This document shows, in pieces, positions 47,022-55,293 of a DNA stretch of 64,000 nt; within the stretch, counting starts at the first letter, position 1, and every line of letters begins with the position of its first letter. Source of the DNA: Eubacteriaceae bacterium (GTDB lineage: Bacteria > Bacillota > Clostridia > Lachnospirales > Lachnospiraceae); the NCBI GenBank assembly GCA_910574015.1, contig CAJSYQ010000002.1, positions 62,001-126,000 of the forward strand, given 5' to 3'. The notes under the pieces were generated by a model. It searched no databases. It was not told the origin of the DNA and worked only from the letters and a program-made list of their open reading frames with translations. The position numbers and the translations under genes were made by a program.

Positions 47022-48404
47022 TCAGCAGTTCCCCCGCATAATAATGGTGGGAGCCCCCCTGCCCTCAATGTAATCCCTCGTGATCACCACTTTCCCTATC
47101 ATTTCGTCCTTGGGAATCTCATACATTATATCCATCATAAATTCCTCAATTATGGAACGGAGTGCTCTAGCTCCCGTCTTCTTCTCCACCGCCCGTTCCG
47201 CCACGGCATAAAGAGCATCCTCCTCAAATTCAAGATCCACCTCATCCATCTGAAGCAGCTTCCGGTACTGCTTGGCAATGGCGTTCTTTGGCTCCGTCAG
47301 CACTCTCGTAAGAAGTTCTTCATTCATCGCCTCCAGAGAGAACACAATAGGCATTCGTCCTATAAATTCCGGTATCAGTCCGTACTCACGGATATCCTCC
47401 GTCTCCACCCGTGAGAAAATATCGTTATCGTCATCGTATTTATCCTTCAGCACCGAGCCAAATCCCATAGTGCCCCGGCTGGTAAGACGCCTTTTGATAA
47501 TATCCTCCAGCCCGGGAAAGGCCCCGCCGCAGATAAAGAGAATATGACTTGTATTAATGGTGGTCAGGGGAACCATGGCATTTTTACTGGACGCCCCCAC
47601 CGGCACCTCCACCTCGGCGCCCTCCAACAGCTTAAGCAGCGCCTGCTGCACCGATTCCCCGCTGACGTCCCGTGTATTCGTATTCTGCTTTTTGGCAATC
47701 TTATCAATTTCATCGATATATACGATGCCGCGTTCGGCCAGCTCCACATCGTTGTCCGCGTTGGCCAGCAGCTTAGAGATCACACTCTCCACGTCATCGC
47801 CAATATAACCAGCCTCTGTCAGCGCAGTGGCATCCGTGATGGCCAGCGGGACCTGCAGCAGTTTCGCCATTGTCTTCACCATAAATGTCTTGCCGCTCCC
47901 CGTCGGTCCCAGCATCAGCATATTGGATTTCTCAATCTCAATCTCATCTTCCCTCTGCTCCGCCAGTACCCGCTTATAGTGGTTGTATACCCCCACCGAG
48001 AGAACCTTCTTGGCCCGCTCCTGTCCGACTACATACTCGTCCAGGTTGCCCTTGATCACATGCGGCGCTGGAAGGTGATTGATATCCAGGGCAGGCTTTG
48101 GCTTTTTCTCCTTCTTCTTCGGCTTAATCCTGTGCCGCTCCTGATATTCCTCTGGCACGTCCATCCCCATGCCGGCCATACCCATCATATCCATTCCGGG
48201 GAACTGCGGCATATTGGGAAATCCCTGCACGCCGATCTGGTCAAAGGTCTTCTGCATGCAATCCGAACAGAGAATAATATTGTTCGGAATCGTGATCATC
48301 TTGTCGACCTGGCTCTCCGGCCGGTGGCACATATAACAAATGCGCTCATATGGTTTCTTGTCATTGTCCTTCTTATCTTCGTTATTTGTTCTGTCATCGC
48401 TCAT
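47022..48404 (-). CDS. clpX: ATP-dependent Clp protease ATP-binding subunit ClpX
   Basis: A 460-residue AAA+ unfoldase. The N-terminal zinc site is CYMCHRPES...LCSDC, followed by an unusual Met/Gly/Pro-rich stretch ([15 protein letters not shown]) and a Lys-rich linker. The core has Walker [10 protein letters not shown], Walker [11 protein letters not shown], the substrate loop GYIGDDVES, the LGF-type ClpP loop replaced by MGFGS, and sensor RMPIVF. No clpP or tig is adjacent. The ATG follows GGAGG by six nt. Confidence 0.93.
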   Translation of the reverse strand: MSDDRTNNEDKKDNDKKPYERICYMCHRPESQVDKMITIPNNIILCSDCMQKTFDQIGVQGFPNMPQFPGMDMMGMAGMGMDVPEEYQERHRIKPKKKEKKPKPALDINHLPAPHVIKGNLDEYVVGQERAKKVLSVGVYNHYKRVLAEQREDEIEIEKSNMLMLGPTGSGKTFMVKTMAKLLQVPLAITDATALTEAGYIGDDVESVISKLLANADNDVELAERGIVYIDEIDKIAKKQNTNTRDVSGESVQQALLKLLEGAEVEVPVGASSKNAMVPLTTINTSHILFICGGAFPGLEDIIKRRLTSRGTMGFGSVLKDKYDDDNDIFSRVETEDIREYGLIPEFIGRMPIVFSLEAMNEELLTRVLTEPKNAIAKQYRKLLQMDEVDLEFEEDALYAVAERAVEKKTGARALRSIIEEFMMDIMYEIPKDEMIGKVVITRDYIEGRGAPTIIMRGNC

Positions 48405-48430
48405 AATCATCCTCCACATGATAGAAATAC

Positions 48431-48458
48431 CCCATCGCGGCAAAAATACCACGATGGG
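48431..48458. promoter_or_regulatory. Inverted repeat in the clpX leader
   Basis: CCCATCG and CGATGGG flank 14 bases between the clpX promoter and its ribosome site. It is not CIRCE or a CtsR site. It may be an operator or an mRNA hairpin. Confidence 0.4.
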
Positions 48459-48462
48459 ATAT

Positions 48463-48491
48463 ATTATACACGAAAAACCCTATTTAGTAAA
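48463..48491 (-). promoter_or_regulatory. Promoter of clpX
   Basis: TTTACT, 17 nt and TATAAT on the minus strand. The -35 overlaps the end of htrA. Confidence 0.55.
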
Positions 48492-50058
48492 TACTTCCCC
48501 AGGGAATAACCTGAGAATCGTTATCCTGATTATAATTTCCATTTGACTGGGGATTATTCGGGTTTATCCGGTTATTCGGATCGTTTTCCTGCGTCCCGTC
48601 ATTTCGGCCGCTGCCATCTGTCCCGTCATCCAGGGAATCCAGCGTATCCTTGCTCTTCAGCGTCACCTTGACTTCCTTTTCCTTGTACTCCCCGTCACTG
48701 CTTCTCTTGAGAAGTACTGTAATCTCTGTCCCTACCTTTGTACTGTTGACGATCTCCTGTACTTCATTGATGGTCTTCACCTCGCGGTCATTGATCCTGG
48801 TGATCACATCTCCCTGCTTAATGCCGGCTTTATAAGCTGCGCCTGTATCCGAAACCGCCGCCACATAAACTCCTACCGGAAGGCCGTAGCTCTGGCTCAC
48901 CGTTTCGTCAATGGTCCGTCCCGTAATGCCCAGATACCCTTTTTCTTCATCCTTCAATACCTGGCGGTCCATCAGGTCGTTTATAATTGAAACAGCGTCG
49001 CTCATGGGAATGGCATATCCCATTCCTTCCACAGATGTATTGCCATATGAGAAATATTTGGAGGAATTGATACCGATCACATTTCCATTTGTATCAATCA
49101 AGGCCCCGCCGCTGTTCCCAGGATTGATCGCCGCATCTGTCTGCAGAAGGATCTGCGTTGTGGATTTACCTGAATTATCCGAAGCGGAAACCTCTCTGTT
49201 CTTTGCGCTGAGATAGCCCACGGTGACAGACTGCCCATAACCGAGAGCGTTCCCGATGGCGATCACCATCTGACCTACCCTGGCATCATTGGAGCTTCCC
49301 AGGGAAGCTACCTTGATTTTTCCTTTGGTGCTGTCCTTCAGCTTATTGAGCGGCACAGTGAGAACGGCAAGATCATGTGACTCACTGGTTCCCTTCACAT
49401 CCGCCTCCACGCTCTCTCCGTCATTGAACTGTACTGAGATCTTATCCGCGTTTGCCACAACATGGTTGTTCGTCACGATCAGGAGCTGATCATTATCCTG
49501 TTTCACGATAAATCCGGATCCTGCCCCCTCGGAAGAATAGGTCTGTCCGAAATAGGATGTCCTTGTACTCTTTTCTGTGATGGCCACGATGGACGGCATC
49601 ACCTGCTCCACAATATCCGAAACGCCCACCTGGGAGGCCGCGGTACCCGATACAGTCGTGACGGGAATCTTTGGCTGGGTCTGACCGATGTCACTTGATG
49701 AACTGCCGCCGACAGCAAAGGTGAGCAGCTTCGTCACCCCGAAGAAACACGCGGCAGCGACGACTCCAAAGACCACGGCGCTCACGATCAGCTTGGTCAC
49801 GGGCACGCCCTTTTTTCGTTCCGATCCTCCTGGCGTTCTCCTCGTCTCTGTGTTCTGAAAACGATACGTATTGTCCCCGGAAGGCATGGGCTGTGGCTCC
49901 GGCTGGGCCTGAAAACGGCTTTCCTGCTGGCCCTGCTGTTCAGACTGCTCTTCTTTCTGTAATTCCGGCTGTATTGTCTGCTGCTGTACGGGCTCTGATG
50001 TCGGTGTGTCCTGCAAGACAAATCCATTTTCCTGATTTGTGTTATTATTTTCGTCCAT
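48484..50058 (-). CDS. HtrA/DegP-type membrane-anchored serine protease
   Basis: A 524-residue protease. The first ~85 residues are Gln/Glu-rich and cytoplasmic, one helix (~88-112) anchors it, the trypsin-like domain (~140-340) has His in VTNNHVV, Asp in SHDLAVL and Ser in NPGNSGGAL, and a PDZ domain (~365-455) follows. An Asn/Asp/Gly-rich tail ends the protein. It degrades or refolds misfolded proteins outside the membrane. A TATAAT lies 33 nt before the start codon. Confidence 0.93.
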   Translation of the reverse strand: MDENNNTNQENGFVLQDTPTSEPVQQQTIQPELQKEEQSEQQGQQESRFQAQPEPQPMPSGDNTYRFQNTETRRTPGGSERKKGVPVTKLIVSAVVFGVVAAACFFGVTKLLTFAVGGSSSSDIGQTQPKIPVTTVSGTAASQVGVSDIVEQVMPSIVAITEKSTRTSYFGQTYSSEGAGSGFIVKQDNDQLLIVTNNHVVANADKISVQFNDGESVEADVKGTSESHDLAVLTVPLNKLKDSTKGKIKVASLGSSNDARVGQMVIAIGNALGYGQSVTVGYLSAKNREVSASDNSGKSTTQILLQTDAAINPGNSGGALIDTNGNVIGINSSKYFSYGNTSVEGMGYAIPMSDAVSIINDLMDRQVLKDEEKGYLGITGRTIDETVSQSYGLPVGVYVAAVSDTGAAYKAGIKQGDVITRINDREVKTINEVQEIVNSTKVGTEITVLLKRSSDGEYKEKEVKVTLKSKDTLDSLDDGTDGSGRNDGTQENDPNNRINPNNPQSNGNYNQDNDSQVIPWGSIY

Positions 50059-50125
50059 AATGATACACCCTTTCTTCTTATGTTGGGATTATTATACCCA
50101 GTAATTGTGTTTGATTTGTGAAAAA

Positions 50126-50308
50126 GGGCTGGCTGAAAACCGCAGCCCTATGAAAAATGCTTTGCATTTTTCGTTCCACGCAAGAAAACTTTCCTGCCCC
50201 ACCGCCTCCGGGCTGGCTGAAAACCGCAGCCCTATGAAAAATGCTTTGCATTTTTCGTTCCACGCAAGAAAACTTTCCTGCCCCACCGCCTCCGGGCTGG
50301 CTGAAAAA
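50126..50308. repeat. 84-bp tandem repeat, two full units plus a 15-base third
   Basis: Units begin at 50126, 50210 and 50294 with GGGCTGGCTGAAAA. The two full copies look identical. Each holds two hairpins: GGGCTG / CAGCCC and GAAAAATG / CATTTTTC. The frame through the repeat codes a repetitive Cys/Ser/His peptide but has no ribosome site, so I treat it as non-coding. It fills most of the 350-base gap between htrA and the sugar transferase gene. Confidence 0.85.
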
Positions 50309-50334
50309 GTAATCTCCCTTATTCTAAAATTTTA

Positions 50335-50363
50335 TTGTGAAATAACAAAAAATAGTATATACT
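50335..50363 (+). promoter_or_regulatory. Promoter of the sugar transferase gene
   Basis: TTGTGA, 17 nt and TATACT, 46 nt before the start codon. Confidence 0.65.
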
Positions 50364-50408
50364 TATTAAAGAATTCTACAAAAATGCCAAAGAAAGGACG
50401 GTTGCCCT

Positions 50409-51836
50409 TTGATTAAAGACAATCAGAAGCTGTTGAATTTTTTCAGAGTACTGGTGGACGCGGGAATTATAACTCTATCATTTATCGCCGCGTATTATCT
50501 CCGCTTTGCAGATGACAGTATCCTGATCCGGCTGGAAATCATCAACGAACCCCTTGGTATATACGGAAGCCTGAAGGACTATTTTCAGATTCTCTTTATG
50601 CTGATACCCTGTTATCTGCTGTCCTATTATTTCTTTCATCTGTATGATCCCAAACGGGTGAAAAGCCGTAAATCCGAAATTATTAATATGTTTAAGGCAA
50701 ACATGATCGGAATCATCTACTGTGTGGCCTTTTTGTTCTTCTACCGGAACAAGGATTATGCCAGACTGTTTATCATTATATTCGTAACACTAAATTTCTT
50801 TCTCGAGGTACTATTCCGCTTCGCCACTACTACGATTATGCGCAAGCTCCGCCGGAAAGGACTGAACCAGAAGCATATTCTCCTCGTGGGCTACGGGCGT
50901 ACCGCCGAAGGGTATATCGACCGGCTTCTGGCCCATCCCGAGTGGGGATTTTCCATACACGGCATCCTTGACAGCCACAAGCCGCTTGGACATGCCTACC
51001 GAAATATCCATGTCATCGCACGCATAGATGAACTGGAGAAAATTCTTTCCGAAAATGACTACGACGAAATCGTCATCACCCTGGGACTGGAACACTATGA
51101 ACAATTGGAAAGTATTATCGCCGTAACGGAAAAGTCCGGCGTCCACACAAAATTTGTCCCGGACTATAACAACATCCTCCCCACGAAGCCCTATACAGAG
51201 GATGTGGACGGTCTCCCCGTCATCCATGTGCGCACGATTCCGCTGTCCGTCTCCTTTAACCGCTTTGTCAAGCGCCTCACGGACATCGTGGGCTCCATTA
51301 TTCTGATCATACTGTTCTCCCTCCCGATGCTGCTTGTCTCGCTGGCAGTGAAGCTCAGTTCACCGGGTCCCCTGATCTTTAAGCAGGAACGGGTGGGGCT
51401 GCATAACAGGCCATTTAAAATGTTTAAATTCCGGTCTATGGCAGTCCAGGATTCCTCCAAGGAAAAACAGGCCTGGACCGTCCAAGATGATCCCCGGGTG
51501 ACGCGGGTAGGAAAATTTATCCGCAAGACAAGCCTGGACGAGCTTCCACAGTTCTTCAATGTGCTGAAGGGTGATATGAGCCTGGTGGGGCCCCGCCCGG
51601 AGCGGCCGTTCTTTGTTGAAAAGTTTAAAGAAGAGGTGCCCCGGTACATGATCAAGCATCAGGTGCGCCCCGGCATCACCGGCTGGGCACAGGTGAACGG
51701 TTACCGCGGCGATACTTCCATCCGCCTGCGCATTGACTGTGATCTGTACTATATCGAAAACTGGACACTGGGTCTGGATATCCGCATTTTGTTTTTAACC
51801 ATCTTTAAGGGATTTGTAAATAAGAACGCATATTGA
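50409..51836 (+). CDS. Undecaprenyl-phosphate sugar phosphotransferase
   Basis: A 475-residue polyprenol-phosphate hexose-1-phosphate transferase of the WbaP/WcaJ type. Four N-terminal helices (~13-130) and a Rossmann-like CoA-binding domain (LLVGYGRTAEGYID, ~155-260) precede a membrane-hairpin catalytic domain. That domain has FKQERVG, FKMFKFRSM, KTSLDELPQFFNVL, MSLVGPRPERP and RPGITGWAQVNGYRG. It starts exopolysaccharide or capsule repeat-unit assembly. No other glycosyltransferase genes are adjacent. The start is a TTG; AAAGGACGG lies upstream at wide spacing. Confidence 0.92.
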   Translation: MIKDNQKLLNFFRVLVDAGIITLSFIAAYYLRFADDSILIRLEIINEPLGIYGSLKDYFQILFMLIPCYLLSYYFFHLYDPKRVKSRKSEIINMFKANMIGIIYCVAFLFFYRNKDYARLFIIIFVTLNFFLEVLFRFATTTIMRKLRRKGLNQKHILLVGYGRTAEGYIDRLLAHPEWGFSIHGILDSHKPLGHAYRNIHVIARIDELEKILSENDYDEIVITLGLEHYEQLESIIAVTEKSGVHTKFVPDYNNILPTKPYTEDVDGLPVIHVRTIPLSVSFNRFVKRLTDIVGSIILIILFSLPMLLVSLAVKLSSPGPLIFKQERVGLHNRPFKMFKFRSMAVQDSSKEKQAWTVQDDPRVTRVGKFIRKTSLDELPQFFNVLKGDMSLVGPRPERPFFVEKFKEEVPRYMIKHQVRPGITGWAQVNGYRGDTSIRLRIDCDLYYIENWTLGLDIRILFLTIFKGFVNKNAY

Positions 51837-51841
51837 TATCG

Positions 51842-51894
51842 AAAGGGACTGCGGCAAATGGCATATCAGCCTTCTGCCGCAGTCCCTTTATTTC
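51842..51894 (+). terminator. Terminator of the sugar transferase gene
   Basis: AAAGGGACTGCGGCA and TGCCGCAGTCCCTTT form a perfect stem with TATTTC after it. The minus-strand reading has only TTTCGATATC, so it could weakly stop the opposing operon as well. Confidence 0.85.
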
Positions 51895-52742
51895 AGATGA
51901 TCTCCGATATGGATCAGTATAACTTTACCTGAACAGATCCCCTCCCTGGCAGGGGCAAAATATATTCTGTCCTGCTTGTCCTTGTCAATATTAAACCTCT
52001 TAAACTTGGTGTGTAGTTCGCAGTTAATGTTCTCCTTTTTCCCAGTACGCTCATTCACGAACTCCCGCATAAAAACCTTTATCCTCTTCTTATCTCCCTG
52101 CGGGGAACATTCTATTCCTGAATCCCGCTGAAACTCCATGGCGATTTCACGATATCCCTTTTTTTCTTTCACCTGCTTTATAAATTTCTGTTTATAATTA
52201 TTAAGTGCTGTAAGGTGCTCCACAATTTCTGTTCGGATCTCTTCAAATTTTCTGTTTATTGAATTGAGCGACCCGGATACTGTTTTATCAAAATATATAT
52301 CTGGAAAACAAAATTCCAAATCGGCCTTAAATTCACTTTTACTCTCCGTTCCAAGATACCTCCTGCAGATTTCATATGCCCTTTCCACACTTGCCGCATA
52401 ATTGCAGTTATCCTCTTCCCGGAAATCCAAAGCAAAATACTTTGGATTCCTCGCCTTTCCAGCTTCCATCATTTGTTGTTTTATCTCAATGTCCTCACAA
52501 TGACAGCATTTAGACATCCTGATCATCAGTTCTTTTTTTACATCTGCCAGCTCCGGCTCTTTTCTGGAATAAATCCATCCAGCGAAATCTTCAGATTCGT
52601 AGGCCCCTTCCAGATCCAGATTTATTGCTAACATGTTATCATTCAGCAAATCCAATAATTCCATAAACTCAATAATTTTTTCCTGTCCTTGTTCGGGTAA
52701 CTGTTTCGTCAATTCATCCGTCCATATCGCCTGTATATTCAA
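51888..52742 (-). CDS. Unknown protein, third gene of the DUF262/DUF3696 operon
   Basis: A 284-residue protein I cannot place. Visible features are a CCHCED cysteine cluster (~65), a long basic helical stretch (KQKFIKQVKEKKGYREIAMEF, ~190-210), and a C-terminal tail with ELHTKFKRF, DRIYFAP and KVILIHIGDHL. A similar RIYF...IGxHL tail is, from memory, common in proteins beside defence ATPases. The TTG at 52742 is the best start: AAGGAGG is five nt upstream and the TTG overlaps the ATPase stop (TTGA). A longer ATG reading to 52811 would overlap the ATPase by 70 bases. Confidence 0.65.
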   Translation of the reverse strand: MNIQAIWTDELTKQLPEQGQEKIIEFMELLDLLNDNMLAINLDLEGAYESEDFAGWIYSRKEPELADVKKELMIRMSKCCHCEDIEIKQQMMEAGKARNPKYFALDFREEDNCNYAASVERAYEICRRYLGTESKSEFKADLEFCFPDIYFDKTVSGSLNSINRKFEEIRTEIVEHLTALNNYKQKFIKQVKEKKGYREIAMEFQRDSGIECSPQGDKKRIKVFMREFVNERTGKKENINCELHTKFKRFNIDKDKQDRIYFAPAREGICSGKVILIHIGDHLK

Positions 52743-53860
52743 TTTTTCCTCCTTAACTCCCTTAATCTGCGCAGATCCTGTTCTTCCTGGTCCAAAAATC
52801 CATCCGGCCACTTCAAAAGATCCATTCTTTCGTTCAGTTCTATCCGTTCCACGCGGTGCTCACCCTTTTCATGATCAATTGAAAAATAATTGATACAGAT
52901 ATCTTCTGTCTCCATCTCCAGCTGCAGTGCCGCTATTCTTATCCCATTGATCACATGTTCGCTATGTGTCTCCAGTATAATCTGCACTCCGGCCTTGGCC
53001 ATCATCGCCAGAAAATACCCAATCCTGGACTGACCAGCTGGATGCAGATGCGCTTCTGGATTTTCAATGATCAGCATACCCTGTTTTTCCGCCAGAAGTC
53101 CCGAAAGTACGATAGGCAGCACATAAGAGATTCCGAATCCAAAATTGCAGGGTGACATAAATCCGGTGTCAAAGACCTGCTGTCTCACTTCGAGCTGGCT
53201 TATCCCCAGATCGTTCAATTCTTTTACATTCAATTCAACCCCGGGAATAATATAATTCATCCAGTACTCAACTTGTTTTCCCACCGTATTAACCCTCTTC
53301 CCCTTATCGAAGGGAAACATCCTGCCCTCCTCAATGCGGTCTATCTCCCGCTCTCTCAATAAATGAAATGTATTTTCTCCATGAATTCCACACCCCAAAT
53401 CATCGGAACCTGTTATATCCTGATATTTTCTCGGCCCCTGTCTCTCTGCATTTAAATAGTAAAACCTCTTGGAAAAGATTCCCTGTCTTTCCTCCAATTC
53501 TTGTAAAGAATACATGTTTTCTATTGTCAGCTGCATAGGCTTGTCAGGAATGGAACACAATCTAAACCTGATATCATCTATGTAAATAAAGATATCATCT
53601 TTGTCCATAGAGGATTTAATCCTCTGTGAATCCCCCAGCTGCAGACCATATACACTGTTTAATCTGATCTCATAATCTCTGACAGCTGTATCCCGGTAAA
53701 ATCCTGCCGCATCAAAAATCTGTCTTACGAGAAGAAAGCTCTGGATCAGGGATGACTTCCCAACAGAGTTCATTCCCGCACAGACTGTTATCCCTCCCAG
53801 ATCAATCCGTTTTTTTTCTGCAAAACACTTAAAATTTTCTATCGTGATTGTTTGATTCAT
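52739..53860 (-). CDS. DUF3696-type AAA ATPase (SMC/OLD-like)
   Basis: A 373-residue P-loop ATPase. Walker A is GMNSVGKSSLIQ near residue 30, the signature region is FGFGISYVLPIVL, Walker B is GMLIIENPEAHLHPAGQS, and the H-loop is LETHSEH. Such ABC-ATPase-like DUF3696 proteins clamp DNA or sense damage in defence and repair pairs. It begins directly after the DUF262 stop with no gap (TAAATG) and is coupled to the next gene. Confidence 0.85.
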   Translation of the reverse strand: MNQTITIENFKCFAEKKRIDLGGITVCAGMNSVGKSSLIQSFLLVRQIFDAAGFYRDTAVRDYEIRLNSVYGLQLGDSQRIKSSMDKDDIFIYIDDIRFRLCSIPDKPMQLTIENMYSLQELEERQGIFSKRFYYLNAERQGPRKYQDITGSDDLGCGIHGENTFHLLREREIDRIEEGRMFPFDKGKRVNTVGKQVEYWMNYIIPGVELNVKELNDLGISQLEVRQQVFDTGFMSPCNFGFGISYVLPIVLSGLLAEKQGMLIIENPEAHLHPAGQSRIGYFLAMMAKAGVQIILETHSEHVINGIRIAALQLEMETEDICINYFSIDHEKGEHRVERIELNERMDLLKWPDGFLDQEEQDLRRLRELRRKN

Positions 53861-55231
53861 TTAATTACTCCCCACAATTTTATTAATTTTATGATAAACT
53901 ATTTTGACATTTTTGGCATCGTTTGTCCCCATGGAAAGAGCGTTCGTAAAGGTATCATCCTTCTGGATTGCCTGATTCAGGCTGTTTTTGATGCCTTCTA
54001 TATCCTTTTCGTCAATTTCCTCCGGCCGGTATTTCCTCAATACCCTGGATAGGCCAAGAAATAATGATTTATTAATGAAACTTGTCTTTCTAAATGCAGA
54101 ATCCCCGAATATTTTATAGGCATTGATCATAGCGTTCATAAATTGCTCCCGCATAGTCTGCAGCACCAATCTGTCTACACCGTTGAGACCGGTTACGGTA
54201 TCGTCCAGAAGTTCGTCCATCCCTCCTTTGTACTCCTGAGAATCGGAAAGACCGGTATCAATCAGATAGAACGCAATAAACCGGAGAATCAGCTCCTCAT
54301 CTGCCATCCTGACGGGACTGACACTCCCCCTGGTAGCTTTTATAAATTCGTCAGATCTGGACAGAGAATGCAGAAATTCCCTTGTTCTTCTGTTGGCAAG
54401 GCAGTTCCGGATTTCCTGATTGTTCAGTGCCTTGCCGCCGGTATTGATCCTCTTAAAAATATCGTACTTCACTTTGCCCGGCGTCTGTGGATCGATGACA
54501 TTGATATAGAGCTGCGTCTGTTCGATTCTCCTGGAAAACATCCCGCTGAGGCTGAGTTCTTTTGACAATGCTTTGTTCTTATACCATTGCCCCTCGCATT
54601 CGGATAAATATTCAAGATTCTTTAATTTAAACTCATTGTTCAGGAAAGACTTGATCACTGTCAGCCGCTGCACTCCATCCACTACCTGAAATAATCCCTC
54701 CTCATCCTGGGCAAAATAGAAAACAGGCAGGGGAATCCGTAATAACAGCGACTCGATCAGACGGGATTTTCTTGTTATATCAGTCCACACAAAACCGCGC
54801 TGAAAGTCTGGTGAAAGGTCTATGTCTCCATCGTTGATCATAGTATAGATCTGTCCAATGGAAAATGTTTTTGTGTCTACCCGGATCAGCTTGGGGTCAT
54901 ATGGATTAAAGGTCTCTGTACTATTTCCCTCTGATTCCACAGCATCATCAAAGCCATCCCTCTGATCAATGGTAGTTTTCATGTTTTCTTCAAAAAGCCG
55001 CTCTTCAAACCGGTGTCTCAGCTCATGCTCCGAATCCACTATATTTCTCCCTTTCGACACACGGGCCGGCTTTCTTCCCTTGTCCTCCAAGACAAATGCC
55101 AGGTCAAAATCAGGGCCGGGGTATTCATCTTCCTGTTTCCGCCAAATGACCTTGCCATTCTTTTCTTCCCTTTCCAGTAAAATATCAATTTCCTGTTCCT
55201 CCACGTCTAAGATCCTGATCAACATATCCAT
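53861..55231 (-). CDS. DUF262 (GmrSD/ParB-like) protein
   Basis: A 456-residue protein. The N-terminal ~115 residues are a charged region I do not recognise. Then comes a DUF262 domain with LSPDFQRGFVWT, LLLRIPLPVFYF and the catalytic-type DGxQR box (VVDGVQRLTVIKSF), followed by INTGGKALNNQEIRNC and a helical C-terminus. In GmrSD and BREX-like proteins the same fold hydrolyses nucleotides or nicks DNA. Here the Asp, Gln and Arg are intact, so activity is plausible. First gene of the three-gene unit. Confidence 0.87.
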   Translation of the reverse strand: MDMLIRILDVEEQEIDILLEREEKNGKVIWRKQEDEYPGPDFDLAFVLEDKGRKPARVSKGRNIVDSEHELRHRFEERLFEENMKTTIDQRDGFDDAVESEGNSTETFNPYDPKLIRVDTKTFSIGQIYTMINDGDIDLSPDFQRGFVWTDITRKSRLIESLLLRIPLPVFYFAQDEEGLFQVVDGVQRLTVIKSFLNNEFKLKNLEYLSECEGQWYKNKALSKELSLSGMFSRRIEQTQLYINVIDPQTPGKVKYDIFKRINTGGKALNNQEIRNCLANRRTREFLHSLSRSDEFIKATRGSVSPVRMADEELILRFIAFYLIDTGLSDSQEYKGGMDELLDDTVTGLNGVDRLVLQTMREQFMNAMINAYKIFGDSAFRKTSFINKSLFLGLSRVLRKYRPEEIDEKDIEGIKNSLNQAIQKDDTFTNALSMGTNDAKNVKIVYHKINKIVGSN

Positions 55232-55293
55232 AATTGAAAGTCATCCTTCCTATCACATTCTATATACAAGATAATCGATTGATTCCCTCTCTT

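Noticed and set aside
48431-48458. CIRCE or CtsR heat-shock operator before clpX
   Set aside because: The inverted repeat CCCATCG/CGATGGG matches neither TTAGCACTC nor the GGTCAAA heptad.
50126-50308. CRISPR array
   Set aside because: The repeated unit is 84 bases with no unique spacers; no cas genes are near.
50105-50416. Open frame through the tandem repeat giving a repeated Cys/Ser/His peptide
   Set aside because: No ribosome site, frame length set by the 84-bp period (a multiple of three), and hairpins in each unit; non-coding repeat is simpler.
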